DNA of 64,000 bases from assembly GCF_001750685.1 (NCBI RefSeq), contig NZ_CP017269.1, positions 4,257,416 through 4,321,415 of the forward strand, read 5' to 3'. Source of the DNA: Geosporobacter ferrireducens. GTDB lineage: Bacteria > Bacillota > Clostridia > Peptostreptococcales > Thermotaleaceae. A model generated the notes under the pieces. The model made no database searches. It saw only the letters and a program-made list of their open reading frames with translations, and was not told the DNA's origin. Each line of letters opens with the position of its first letter. Positions within the stretch are counted from its first letter, which is position 1. Position numbers and translations under genes: made by a program. Positions 26,886 through 34,161 of this stretch are shown here, one piece after another.

Positions 26886-27062
26886 GTGGCAGGAAAAGCA
26901 AAACAACAGGTGGATCAAAGTATGGCATCGGTGCAAACAGCTGTTAGCGCTTTACAGCAGGCTTTAGGCTCAGCAGAAAAGCAAGATAACAAAAATAGAA
27001 TTCAACAGGCAATCAATTCACTGAATACTGCAGTTCAACAATTATCTGGCTATCAAGACTAA
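26886..27062 (+). CDS. Small glutamine-rich helical protein, unknown function
   Basis: A 58-residue soluble protein starting at GTG 26886, 8 bases after AAGGAGG. Composition is rich in Gln, Ala, Ser and Asn, with a heptad-like pattern (VQTAVSALQQALGSAE, then RIQQAINSLNTAVQQL) that suggests a two-helix hairpin or coiled coil. No cysteine or histidine. It is monocistronic, with a terminator 30 bases downstream. I do not recognise the family. Confidence 0.65.
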   Translation: MAGKAKQQVDQSMASVQTAVSALQQALGSAEKQDNKNRIQQAINSLNTAVQQLSGYQD

Positions 27063-27091
27063 CCTTAGACAGCGTGAATATAGCATTAGGG

Positions 27092-27134
27092 AAAACACCT
27101 TGTTTTTTAGCAGTAAAACAGGGTGTTTTATTTT
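27092..27134 (+). terminator. Intrinsic terminator after the small helical protein gene
   Basis: AAAACACCTTGTTTT (27092-27106) pairs with AAAACAGGGTGTTTT (27115-27129) with one mismatch, followed by TATTTT. It insulates the small gene from the mrp operon. Confidence 0.85.
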
Positions 27135-27141
27135 CCTTGAA

Positions 27142-27198
27142 AGTTATTGGCATTTGCCAAAATTACTTGTATAATATAAATAGCAAATGCCAATAACT
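27142..27198 (+). promoter_or_regulatory. Symmetric promoter-operator of the mrp operon
   Basis: A perfect 16-base inverted repeat, AGTTATTGGCATTTGC (27142-27157) and its complement (27183-27198), flanks a 25-base centre. The -35 box TTGGCA (27147-27152) lies in the left arm and TATAAT (27170-27175) lies 17 bases on, between the arms. A repressor bound to both arms would cover the whole promoter. The left arm also reads TTGGCATTTGCCAA, a shorter palindrome. The DUF134 protein in the operon is a candidate regulator. Confidence 0.75.
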
Positions 27199-27216
27199 AT
27201 AGCAGGAGGGATGTTT

Positions 27217-28035
27217 ATGGAAATACAAAAGGAAAAAACCAATCCATTTACAAACATTAAACATATCATTGCAGTGATGAGCGGCAAAGGGGGTGTAGGA
27301 AAATCATCTGTAACATCATTAATGGGGGTAGCTTTAAATAATAAGGGTTATAAGGTGGGTATATTAGACGCCGATATTACAGGCCCTAGCATACCTAAGG
27401 TTTTTGGTGTAAATCAAAAAAGGGCAGTGGGCATGGAAAATGAAATCATGCCTGTAAAAACTGCTTCAGGGATCAAGATTATGTCTATCAACTTACTAAT
27501 AGACCAAGAGGATGCACCGGTTGTCTGGCGAGGGCCACTGATTGCCAATATGGTAAAACAATTCTATACCGATGTCCTATGGGGAGATCTGGAGTATCTT
27601 CTGATCGATCTTCCACCGGGAACTGGAGATGTACCTTTAACCATTATGCAGTCATTGGAGATTGATGGAATTATTGTTGTTTCAACACCTCAGGATTTAG
27701 CCAAACTAATTGTAACAAAATCAATCAATATGGCAAAAATGATGGGAATTCCTATTTTAGGAATTATTGAAAATATGAGTTATTTTCAGTGTCCTGATTG
27801 TGGTAAGCAGCATAGTGTATTTGGAAATAGCGGCATAGAAACCATAGTTAAGGAGATGGATATTCCACTAATCGGAAAAATTCCTATCGATCCGGAGCTG
27901 ACGTCTTTAAGTGATGAAGGAAAAATAGAATTATATGAGAAAATTAATTACACCTTTGGAGAAGCTTTTGGCATTCAAATTGAAAAGGTCATAGAAGCAG
28001 GAAAAGATGAAAATCTTTGTTTTCAAAATGTATAA
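27217..28035 (+). CDS. Mrp/NBP35-family iron-sulfur carrier ATPase
   Basis: A 272-residue P-loop ATPase of the Mrp/ApbC family that holds and transfers [4Fe-4S] clusters. The deviant Walker A MSGKGGVGKSS lies near residue 25, and DADITGPS, WRGPLIANMVKQF and IDLPPGTGDVPLTIMQ are family blocks. The cluster-binding CxxC is in FQCPDCGKQHSVFG. ATG 27217 has AGGAGGG ending 6 bases upstream; ATGs at 27187 and 27211 are less well placed, the first lying in the operator. It heads an operon with a NifX-like protein and a DUF134 protein, a common clostridial trio. Confidence 0.9.
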   Translation: MEIQKEKTNPFTNIKHIIAVMSGKGGVGKSSVTSLMGVALNNKGYKVGILDADITGPSIPKVFGVNQKRAVGMENEIMPVKTASGIKIMSINLLIDQEDAPVVWRGPLIANMVKQFYTDVLWGDLEYLLIDLPPGTGDVPLTIMQSLEIDGIIVVSTPQDLAKLIVTKSINMAKMMGIPILGIIENMSYFQCPDCGKQHSVFGNSGIETIVKEMDIPLIGKIPIDPELTSLSDEGKIELYEKINYTFGEAFGIQIEKVIEAGKDENLCFQNV

Positions 28036-28062
28036 GCTCTTTGTTTATGGGGGTGAAGGAAA

Positions 28063-28338
28063 ATGAGAGTCGCAATCACTAGAGATGGGAGTATGGTATC
28101 AGAGCACTTTGGACACTGTGAAGCCTTTGAGATCTTTCAACTGGAGAGTGGAAAGATAAAAAATCAGTTTTTTATTGAAAATCCAGGGCATAGACCAGGA
28201 TTTTTACCAGTGTTCTTATCAGAGAAAGATGTTAATGTTGTGATTTCAGGGGGAATGGGCGCAACTGCCCAAGCACTATTTGGAGAGAATAATATGGATG
28301 TTGTCGTAGAAGGTGTATGTAAAAATTGCAGGAGGTGA
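28063..28338 (+). CDS. NifX/NifB-type dinitrogenase cofactor domain protein
   Basis: A 91-residue protein of the Nitro_FeMo-Co (NifX/NafY/NifB C-terminal) family. It starts MRVAITRDGSMVSEHFGHCE, with the HFGHC segment typical of the family, then VVISGGMGATAQALF. It ends with a CKNC motif. Stand-alone forms without nitrogenase are common in anaerobes beside Mrp ATPases and are thought to bind iron-sulfur or metal clusters. ATG 28063 is preceded by GGGGGTGAAGG. The next gene starts 4 bases after its stop. Confidence 0.88.
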   Translation: MRVAITRDGSMVSEHFGHCEAFEIFQLESGKIKNQFFIENPGHRPGFLPVFLSEKDVNVVISGGMGATAQALFGENNMDVVVEGVCKNCRR

Positions 28339-28342
28339 AATT

Positions 28343-28795
28343 TTGCCAAGACCTACAAAACTAAGAAAAATATCTTTTGTCCCTGAGAATACATACTTTA
28401 TACCCATGGGTATAAAGACATGTTCCGTTGAAAAAATTACTTTAAAACTAGAAGAGCTTGAAGCCATGCGGTTAAAGGATTTGGAAAATTTTTCCCAAGA
28501 GGAATGTGCTGAGAAGATGCATATATCAAGACAAACTTTTCAGCTAATTATCGATGAGGCGAGAAGAAAGGTTGCGGAAGCACTTACAACTGGAAAGGCG
28601 ATCGATATACAGGGAGGCAACTATACCTATAACATTTGCAAGTATCAATGTGAAGATTGCGGCAAAAAGTTTGATGAAGCTTTGGAGCAAGAAAACCGTA
28701 TTTGTCCGAGCTGCGGTTCGGCCCATATCCTATGCACGGTTAAGGAGCATTGCTGCATGAAACCATGCCGAAAACACTGGTGCAACAGGCGTTAG
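28343..28795 (+). CDS. DUF134 helix-turn-helix protein
   Basis: A 150-residue DUF134-family protein. TTG 28343, 5 bases after GGAGGTGA, gives the family N-terminus MPRPTKLRKISFVPE; the longer frame from 28313 lies inside the previous gene. A sigma-70 region 4-like helix-turn-helix is visible (ELEAMRLKDLENFSQEECAE, then KMHISRQTFQLIIDEAR). The C-terminal third is cysteine-rich (CEDCGKKF, CPSCGSAHILC, HCCMKPCRKHWC), likely binding zinc or an iron-sulfur cluster. It probably regulates its own operon through the 27142-27198 inverted repeat; that link is inference. Confidence 0.88.
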   Translation: MPRPTKLRKISFVPENTYFIPMGIKTCSVEKITLKLEELEAMRLKDLENFSQEECAEKMHISRQTFQLIIDEARRKVAEALTTGKAIDIQGGNYTYNICKYQCEDCGKKFDEALEQENRICPSCGSAHILCTVKEHCCMKPCRKHWCNRR

Positions 28796-28888
28796 TTTAA
28801 AGAAAAACTATGCGGCTATAGGGCGGATGCCTAAAGCGGTGGGGCGGAGCAGTTTAATTTAAGAGCATTTGTTTTATGGCTTTTAGTA

Positions 28889-28911
28889 GGAGACGACCTG
28901 TGTGTCGTCCC
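28889..28911. repeat. Second REP-like hairpin
   Basis: GACGAC (28892-28897) pairs with GTCGTC (28904-28909) around CTGTGT, flanked by TAGG and CCGAA. The hairpin at 17857-17878 has the same flanks (TAGG, CCGAA) and a six-base loop but a different stem, so the stems differ by compensating changes. Confidence 0.6.
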
Positions 28912-28921
28912 GAATTAATAT

Positions 28922-28968
28922 AAAAACCGATAAATTGCTATTGTGCAATTTATCGGTTTTTATTTTTG
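28922..28968. terminator. Strong (bidirectional) intrinsic terminator
   Basis: A perfect 17-base inverted repeat, AAAAACCGATAAATTGC (28922-28938) and its complement (28945-28961), followed by TATTTTTG. It closes the mrp operon. Confidence 0.9.
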
Positions 28969-28973
28969 TTCTA

Positions 28974-29095
28974 TAAAGCTAGTACAACCGCTACGCCACG
29001 GGGAGGGTTCCTCAGGCACATAAAAACATCTGTGCCAGACGAACCCTCCACATGACTCCGCTATCTCACACAGCGTTATAATAGCTTTACTGCAA
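28974..29095. repeat. Large GC-rich palindromic element
   Basis: A 120-base element with a central two-part hairpin: GGAGGGTTC (29002-29010) pairs with GAACCCTCC (29041-29049), and inside it GGCACA (29015-29020) pairs with TGTGCC (29031-29036). AAAGCTA near the left edge and TAGCTTT near the right edge could close the whole. It is more GC-rich than its surroundings and contains no gene. It may be a non-autonomous repeat or a structured RNA. Confidence 0.5.
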
Positions 29096-29175
29096 CTTAT
29101 ATAGAAAATAAATTCATATATGTAACACAATTTGAAAAAAAGCATAGTATGAAATTAGAAAAAAATTAAAATGAG

Positions 29176-29313
29176 TTAACCAAAGCTAATGTTCTACAGT
29201 CAAATGCTATCCAGGTAATATTTAGATATATAGATTATGCATATTCAAAGAAATGAATTTAACATTGATCCGTAGATAGCTTTTTTATTTTGTCTAAAAT
29301 TAGCTTTGGCTAA
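29176..29313 (+). promoter_or_regulatory. feo promoter region with two candidate DtxR-type operators
   Basis: TTAGCTTTGGCTAA (29300-29313) lies between a possible -35 (TTGTCT, 29290-29295) and -10 (TATATA, 29314-29319). Its near copy TTAACCAAAGCTAA (29176-29189, reverse orientation, one mismatch) lies 110 bases upstream. A DtxR-family regulator gene sits just after feoB. The pair suggests iron-dependent repression, perhaps with looping. Confidence 0.6.
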
Positions 29314-29336
29314 TATATAAAGTAAGGAGGTTTATT

Positions 29337-29597
29337 ATGGAACTGCAAACAATTTCTAAAAGTCATATTCCGCTTTCTGCGGTATCTATTGGTACAGTTG
29401 CGCAAGTATTCAGGTTAGAGGCAGAGGGCCTTCAGAGACGAAGACTATTGGATCTAGGACTTGTGCCGGGAACGGTTGTAGCGGCTGTCCGGAAGAGTCC
29501 GCTGGGAGACCCCATCGCCTATGACATAAGAGGCGCAAGGATTGCCCTAAGGACAGAAGAATCAGAAAAAATTCTTGTGAAAGTGATCACACAATAA
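29337..29597 (+). CDS. feoA: Ferrous iron transport accessory protein FeoA
   Basis: An 86-residue SH3-like cytoplasmic protein that supports FeoB. The segment EGLQRRRLLDLGLVPGTVVA is the conserved FeoA core, followed by GDPIAYDIRGARIALRTEE. ATG 29337 follows AAGGAGG. It begins the feo operon, 25 bases before the first feoB half. Confidence 0.93.
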   Translation: MELQTISKSHIPLSAVSIGTVAQVFRLEAEGLQRRRLLDLGLVPGTVVAAVRKSPLGDPIAYDIRGARIALRTEESEKILVKVITQ

Positions 29598-29622
29598 GTT
29601 GATATAGAAGGGGGAAAGAAAT

Positions 29623-30414
29623 ATGGGACTCAGTTGTCAATCTTGTGGGAAGGCAGTTTTAGATACAAAATTTAATATTAAAACATCAGGTCAAAATGAT
29701 CTGGTTATTGCACTTGCCGGTAACCCGAATGTCGGAAAGAGTACAGTATTCAATGCATTAACTGGATTGAACCAGCATACCGGTAATTGGCCGGGAAAGA
29801 CAGTAACAAATGCAAGGGGAAGTTTTTTTCATAAGGGGAAAAGGATCATTCTCGTGGATCTACCGGGAACCTACTCGTTGCTGGCAAATTCTGTTGAGGA
29901 ACAAGTCGCAAGGGACTTTATTTGCTTCGGGGAACCGGATGCGACGATTGTTGTAACCGATGCTACTTGCATTGAAAGAAATCTGAACCTTGCTTTGCAA
30001 ATTATGGAATTAACAGATAAAGTAGTTCTGTGTGTAAATCTTATGGATGAAGCAAAAAGAAAAGGAATTGATGTGAATATAAAAGCACTGGAAGAAGAAT
30101 TAGGAATTCCAGCGGTTGCAACTACTGCCAGGAGTGGTAAAGGGCTTAGGGATCTGATGGACAGAGTATATAATGTTGCTTTGGCACATGAAAAAACAGC
30201 GCCTCGCCCAATGAAATACACCCCGGCCATCGAAGAAGAGATTGAAAAAATACTACCTCAGCTAAAGGAAATATTAGGAGATCAATTAAATGCCCGTTGG
30301 GTAGCGCTAAGACTCATTGAAGGAGATGCTACAATCTTAGAATCTATCAATAATTTCCTCTATGATGATAATAAATTTGACTGTGAGGGGGTCGCTTGTG
30401 TATATGAGTGCTAG
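29623..30414 (+). CDS. feoB: FeoB N-terminal GTPase half (split FeoB)
   Basis: A 263-residue G-protein domain of the ferrous iron transporter. It has G1 GNPNVGKST (33-41), G2 NWPGKTVT, G3 DLPGTYSL and G4 NLMDEA, followed by the helical GDI-like region (KALEEELGIPAVATTARSGK). It starts with a CQSCG motif not found in typical FeoB. A stop at 30412-30414 ends the frame before any membrane helix, and the membrane part is encoded by the next, overlapping frame. Both halves keep all key motifs and the second has its own ribosome site, so this looks like a true two-gene FeoB rather than a damaged one. Confidence 0.9.
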   Translation: MGLSCQSCGKAVLDTKFNIKTSGQNDLVIALAGNPNVGKSTVFNALTGLNQHTGNWPGKTVTNARGSFFHKGKRIILVDLPGTYSLLANSVEEQVARDFICFGEPDATIVVTDATCIERNLNLALQIMELTDKVVLCVNLMDEAKRKGIDVNIKALEEELGIPAVATTARSGKGLRDLMDRVYNVALAHEKTAPRPMKYTPAIEEEIEKILPQLKEILGDQLNARWVALRLIEGDATILESINNFLYDDNKFDCEGVACVYEC

Positions 30415-31807
30415 TGAAGGTTATGCCAAAAGCCATGGACTGGAACGATTACAGCAAATGTTAAATCAAGAGAAAGGGCTTGAGTTTAGAGATGGGATTG
30501 TGAGCAGTATTTACAGTACCGCCGAAGAAGTTGCCCATAAGACTGTGAAAAAGACTTCTATTACTAAATATACATGGGATGAAAAGCTTGATGATCTTCT
30601 TACTTCAAAATATTTAGGTTTTCCGATTATGTTTATGCTGTTGGGATTGGTGTTTTGGTTAACCATAACCGGTGCCAACTATCCTTCTCAAATGCTTGCT
30701 GATGCTTTCTTTAGTCTAGAAGAACACATAACAGGATGGTTTATGGCAGCAAATGTCCCTGTTTGGCTTCATGGCATATTGGTACTGGGTGTGTATAGAA
30801 CCCTGGCGTGGGTTGTATCGGTTATGCTGCCACCTATGGCTATATTTTTTCCATGCTTCACGCTGCTAGAAGATCTTGGATATTTACCTAGAGTTGCTTT
30901 TAATCTCGACAAATTCTTTAAAAAGGCCGGAGCGCATGGGAAACAATCCCTCACCATGAGTATGGGCTTTGGCTGTAATGCTGCCGGGATCATTGCCTGT
31001 AGAATCATAGAATCCCCAAGAGAACGCCTTATTGCAATGATTACAAATAACTTTGTTCCATGCAACGGACGCTTTCCAACCTTAATTGCATTAGGCACCA
31101 TTTTTATTGGGGGCGTCATTGCTGCACAGTATTCTACCCTTGCGGCCTCTGCTTTTGTATCTTTATTGGTCTTAATAGGTATCGGGGCTACATTTGTCGT
31201 ATCCTGGGGTTTATCTAAGACCGTACTAAAGGGAATCCCATCAACCTTTACACTAGAGCTTCCACCCTACAGAAGACCCCAATTTGGTAAAATACTATAT
31301 CGATCCATTATAGATAGAACCATCTTTGTTCTTGGCCGTGCGATAGTTGTTGCAGCACCAGCAGGATTAGTCACTTGGCTCCTTGCCAATATCATGATTG
31401 GTGAACAAAGTATCTTAGCACTCTGTGCTGGATTTTTACAGCCATTCGCCCGTATGATCGGCTTGGATGGGTTTATTCTAATGGCCTTTATCCTAGGATT
31501 GCCTGCCAATGAAATCGTCCTGCCCATACTGATCATGAGCTACATGGCAGAAGGGGCTATGCTGGAGCTGGACAGTATTCAAGCCATGAAGGAACTGTTT
31601 ATTGCCAATGGATGGACCTGGTTGACAACACTAAATGTCATGTTGTTTGCACTTTTTCACTATCCTTGTGGAACTACCCTTTGGACCATACGAAAGGAAA
31701 GTGGCAGTCTCAAATGGACCCTATTTAGTGCAGTGCTGCCTACGTTGATTGGAATTGCCTTATTATTTGTGATAACACAAAGCGTAAGATTTCTCGGATT
31801 TGCATAA
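30398..31807 (+). CDS. feoB: FeoB C-terminal membrane half (split FeoB)
   Basis: A 469-residue membrane protein with about eight helices forming the Fe2+ path. Family Gate motifs are visible (VYRTLAWVVSVMLPPMAIFF, GFGCNAAGI, PCNGRFPTLIALG) as are the later block ILGLPANEIVLPILIM and a C-terminal FHYPCGTTLWTI. GTG 30398 is chosen because GAGGGGG ends 6 bases upstream; ATG 30404 is possible. It overlaps the GTPase gene by 17 bases, so translation is coupled. It should assemble with the separate GTPase to restore a complete FeoB. Confidence 0.88.
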   Translation: MYMSASEGYAKSHGLERLQQMLNQEKGLEFRDGIVSSIYSTAEEVAHKTVKKTSITKYTWDEKLDDLLTSKYLGFPIMFMLLGLVFWLTITGANYPSQMLADAFFSLEEHITGWFMAANVPVWLHGILVLGVYRTLAWVVSVMLPPMAIFFPCFTLLEDLGYLPRVAFNLDKFFKKAGAHGKQSLTMSMGFGCNAAGIIACRIIESPRERLIAMITNNFVPCNGRFPTLIALGTIFIGGVIAAQYSTLAASAFVSLLVLIGIGATFVVSWGLSKTVLKGIPSTFTLELPPYRRPQFGKILYRSIIDRTIFVLGRAIVVAAPAGLVTWLLANIMIGEQSILALCAGFLQPFARMIGLDGFILMAFILGLPANEIVLPILIMSYMAEGAMLELDSIQAMKELFIANGWTWLTTLNVMLFALFHYPCGTTLWTIRKESGSLKWTLFSAVLPTLIGIALLFVITQSVRFLGFA

Positions 31808-31808
31808 T

Positions 31809-31856
31809 AACCAATAAAGTCTGGTAGGCATGAAAGGATTGTGCTTTTATTGGGTT
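31809..31856. terminator. Weak hairpin between convergent feoB and dtxR
   Basis: AACCAATAAAG (31809-31819) pairs imperfectly with CTTTTATTGGGTT (31844-31856). It may terminate both convergent genes, but the loop is long. Confidence 0.4.
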
Positions 31857-32290
31857 TGAATTTTATCACTCCAGTGGGTGTCGCTAGGCGGTTCATTAAA
31901 CTTATCATACATTTCTCTGACTTCTTTTAGCTTTAGAAAAGCAATGAGATTTTCTATGGCAGAAATCGTAGGAGGGCTTAAATAATGCTCCATAGCTTCT
32001 GCCTCTTTTTCTAAATTACAATTGCTGCGGATAACTTTTAGAAACTCCTGAAGTACAGCATTTCTTCTTACTAAGAGTCTGCCCAGCTTTTCCCCATCAT
32101 CAGTCAATCGTATTTCTGTATATCTTATATATCGAATCAGTTTTTCTTCGTGTAATTTTTTCAGCGCCTTAACGACAGAGGGAGATGAAACATTTAATCG
32201 GTCGGCAATATCTAAAACACGTATGCTACTTTTTAGAATCGACAAACGATAAATTTCCTCTAAATAGTCTTCTAAACTTGGTGACAGCAT
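31847..32290 (-). CDS. DtxR/MntR-family metal-dependent regulator
   Basis: A 147-residue iron- or manganese-dependent repressor. ATG 32290 has GGGAGG upstream; longer frames to 32443 lack a site. The N-terminal winged helix is clear (SLEDYLEEIYRL, VLDIADRLNVSSPSVVKALK, KLIRYIRYTEIRLTDDGE), followed by the dimerisation/metal domain with CNLEKEAEAMEHYLS, where Cys/Glu/His metal ligands fall. There is no SH3-like C-terminal domain, as in MntR. It is convergent with feoB and probably binds the TTAGC-type sites upstream of feoA. Confidence 0.88.
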   Translation of the reverse strand: MLSPSLEDYLEEIYRLSILKSSIRVLDIADRLNVSSPSVVKALKKLHEEKLIRYIRYTEIRLTDDGEKLGRLLVRRNAVLQEFLKVIRSNCNLEKEAEAMEHYLSPPTISAIENLIAFLKLKEVREMYDKFNEPPSDTHWSDKIQTQ

Positions 32291-32595
32291 ATAAAAACCT
32301 CCCATCTGTTTTGGAAAAGCAGTATGCATGAAAAGGGGTTTTATCCCCATTGTTATTTTGATATGGCCATAATAAAAAATCCTATAACTATATTTATGGC
32401 AAAAGGACTCCAGAAATAACAAATTAATATCATACTTATTCAAATATACGCTTCATGCGCAGGAAAAATGGAATGCCATTGAGAGGGAGGAAAATAATAT
32501 ATATTTATCCACGTTATTACAGTTCATAGCGACTATGTCAATAGATTAACAAACAGCGAATATATGAACGGCTTATGGTGTATAAAATTTTATGT
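32291..32595. other. Intergenic region, nothing recognised
   Basis: AT-rich sequence upstream of the DtxR-family gene (minus strand) and downstream of the small membrane protein gene. It should hold the DtxR-gene promoter. No gene or RNA structure was recognised beyond a short hairpin, AAAAGGGGTTTTATCCCC (32332-32349). Confidence 0.5.
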
Positions 32596-32622
32596 ATAAG
32601 GGTGGGAATTTTCCACCCTTAT
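32596..32622 (-). terminator. Hairpin after the 41-residue protein gene
   Basis: Perfect 10-base inverted repeat ATAAGGGTGG / CCACCCTTAT starting 5 bases after the stop codon of the small minus-strand gene. No clear T run follows, so termination may be weak. Confidence 0.55.
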
Positions 32623-32627
32623 TTATG

Positions 32628-32753
32628 CTAGCATCGGAAGCCGGCGCCGAAAAAAGGGAAGCAGAATAGAATTACAAGCAGCAAGAAGAAAAATAATAGA
32701 CTGCTGTCGCATCCACCAAAGACACCACCTACTCCACATTGTTTATCAGCCAT
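32628..32753 (-). CDS. Small membrane protein, FFFLLLVI type, 41 residues
   Basis: A 41-residue protein too short for routine gene calling. ATG 32753 is preceded by AAAGGAGGTGA. It reads MADKQCGVGGVFGGC, then a single hydrophobic helix SSLLFFFLLLVILFCFPFF, and ends GAGFRC with a TAG at 32630-32628. Four cysteines and the glycine-rich head resemble the larger neighbour at 33133-33357, which has the same SSLLFFFLLLVILF helix. The style recalls small clostridial/bacillar spore-associated membrane proteins (YjcZ-like), but I cannot assign a function. Confidence 0.75.
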   Translation of the reverse strand: MADKQCGVGGVFGGCDSSLLFFFLLLVILFCFPFFGAGFRC

Positions 32754-32975
32754 TTTGTTCACCTCCTTTGAATTTTATAAAAGTTTTAGAAAGTGTGAGA
32801 TATAAAAATACAGCTTGTTTCTTCTCCTAATACAAAATATGTAGTTCATTAATTAAGTGATACACCTTAGCAATTGCAAAAAATACTATTTCGATAGAGT
32901 ATAAACTATGGCTGGAAGGGGCGAAATATATTTGAATATGGATATTGCCGCAATGATATATCCAAGAAGAAAAAT

Positions 32976-33005
32976 ATAATACCTAGGGTAGGTCCTAGGT
33001 ATTAT
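32976..33005. repeat. Perfect 12-base palindrome upstream of a mini-ORF
   Basis: ATAATACCTAGG (32976-32987) and CCTAGGTATTAT (32994-33005) form a perfect hairpin with a six-base loop, ending one base before an AAGGAGGTGAT ribosome site. It could be a translation-control hairpin or an operator. Confidence 0.7.
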
Positions 33006-33022
33006 AAGGAGGTGATAGATTG

Positions 33023-33052
33023 ATGACTGAATTTATCTTTTGCTGGAATTGA
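33023..33052 (+). CDS. Possible nine-codon peptide (MTEFIFCWN)
   Basis: ATG 33023 lies 6 bases after an ideal AAGGAGGTGAT ribosome site and opens a nine-codon frame ending in TGA. The context is as good as that of any real gene in this window, and a 12-base perfect palindrome sits directly upstream. A peptide this short cannot be supported by homology. It could also be the decayed start of a lost gene. Confidence 0.3.
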   Translation: MTEFIFCWN

Positions 33053-33132
33053 ATAGATTTATAGTTTATGGATAGTATAAACAAAACTTTTATGTAAAAG
33101 AGATTGGAGCAAATCTCCAATCCCGAAGCCTA

Positions 33133-33357
33133 CTAGCATCCAATCCCACAGCCACCAAATAAAAATGGGGAGCAGAATATGATTACTAATAGCAAGAAGA
33201 AGAATAGTAGCTCATCACCAGTTCCAAATAATCCTCCTAATGGACCTTGGAATAAAATCACCAATAATAAAAAGAAGAATAGTAAGCTGGATTGTTCACC
33301 AGGGCCGCATCCAAATAAGCCGCCGACAAAACCGCCTAATCCTTTAGCCTCTGACAT
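33133..33357 (-). CDS. Small membrane protein with duplicated FFFLLLVI helix, 74 residues
   Basis: A 74-residue protein from ATG 33357 (GGAGGTG six bases upstream; an in-frame ATG at 33366 overlaps that site). It has two near-identical helices, SSLLFFFLLLVILF and DELLFFFLLLVIIF, separated by a glycine-rich loop (GPLGGLFGTG), and ends GGCGIGC. The head MSEAKGLGGFVGGLFGCG resembles that of the 41-residue protein 380 bases downstream. It looks like an internal duplication of that protein. Sporulation or envelope roles are possible; no function is shown. Confidence 0.75.
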   Translation of the reverse strand: MSEAKGLGGFVGGLFGCGPGEQSSLLFFFLLLVILFQGPLGGLFGTGDELLFFFLLLVIIFCSPFLFGGCGIGC

Positions 33358-33536
33358 ATAGTACACCTCCTTTTTATCTATATATCTTTATTCTTTGTCC
33401 TCTTTCTACTTTAGGATATGTGATATAAACCATATGTGTTACTTTCCGGATTCTAAAAATTATCTTATAGGGATGAGGGATTTTTTCAATTATTTAACAG
33501 ACACCGATCCAGAATAAATCATATTTAGGGTAAAAG

Positions 33537-33566
33537 AAAAAGCTCCTTAAATTTAAAGAGCTTTTT
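33537..33566. terminator. Bidirectional terminator
   Basis: AAAAAGCTC (33537-33545) pairs perfectly with GAGCTTTTT (33558-33566), with A and T runs on the two sides, so it can work in either direction. Confidence 0.7.
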
Positions 33567-33641
33567 CCATAGATGAAAAAGGCGATAAAAAACAACTAAA
33601 AACAGAATTTAAAGTAAAACATCTATGAAATTTCGTAAATA

Positions 33642-33682
33642 AATAAGCCATGAGGCTTCAGGCTTAGCCTTCATGACTTATT
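33642..33682 (-). terminator. Terminator of the riboflavin operon
   Basis: On the minus strand AATAAGTCATGAAGGCT pairs with AGCCTCATGGCTTATT around a short loop, followed by TATTTA. It lies 15 bases after the ribH stop. Confidence 0.75.
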
Positions 33683-33696
33683 GCTGTCTGCTTTTA

Positions 33697-34158
33697 TCAA
33701 AAAGCCTTAAATAGATTTACCATTTCAATTGCTGTTACAGCTGCTTCGTAGCCCTTGTTTCCGGCTTTCGTCCCGGCACGCTCGATTGCCTGCTCAATTG
33801 TATCTGTAGTAAGTACACCAAAAATTACAGGGACTTCTGTATCTAAGGATACACTGGCAATGCCCTTGCTTACCTCACTGGCTACATAATCAAAGTGGGG
33901 CGTAGATCCTCTAATAACGGCACCTAAGCAAATAATTGCATCATATTTTTGAGATTTTGCCATTTTTTTTGCTGCCAATGGGATTTCAAAAGCACCGGGT
34001 ACCCAAGCAATTTCAATATCCTTTTCCTCCGCTCCATGACGTTTTAAGGCATCTATTGCTCCGGAGAGAAGCTTGCCGCCTATAAATTCATTAAACCTCC
34101 CCACGATAATACCTGCTTTTAAGCCTTGTGCAATCAGATTACCCTCGTAAATTTTCAT
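33697..34158 (-). CDS. ribH: 6,7-dimethyl-8-ribityllumazine synthase RibH
   Basis: Condenses the ribityl-uracil intermediate with dihydroxybutanone phosphate to give lumazine, 153 residues (usual 150-160). Key blocks are [53 protein letters not shown] and [20 protein letters not shown]. The histidine in TPHFDYV is the catalytic base. Last gene of the ribD-ribE-ribBA-ribH operon, with 3 bases between the ribBA stop and its ATG. Confidence 0.97.
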   Translation of the reverse strand: MKIYEGNLIAQGLKAGIIVGRFNEFIGGKLLSGAIDALKRHGAEEKDIEIAWVPGAFEIPLAAKKMAKSQKYDAIICLGAVIRGSTPHFDYVASEVSKGIASVSLDTEVPVIFGVLTTDTIEQAIERAGTKAGNKGYEAAVTAIEMVNLFKAF

Positions 34159-34161
34159 ATT

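Larger units (their letters stand above)
33358..33696. other. Intergenic region upstream of the duplicated-helix gene
   Basis: Contains the promoter region of the minus-strand small gene and the two terminators listed separately. No further gene was seen. Confidence 0.5.

Noticed and set aside
30362..30414. Split feoB as a simple frameshift pseudogene
   Set aside because: The second half has its own ribosome site and start, and all motifs in both halves are intact. A sequencing error cannot be fully excluded.
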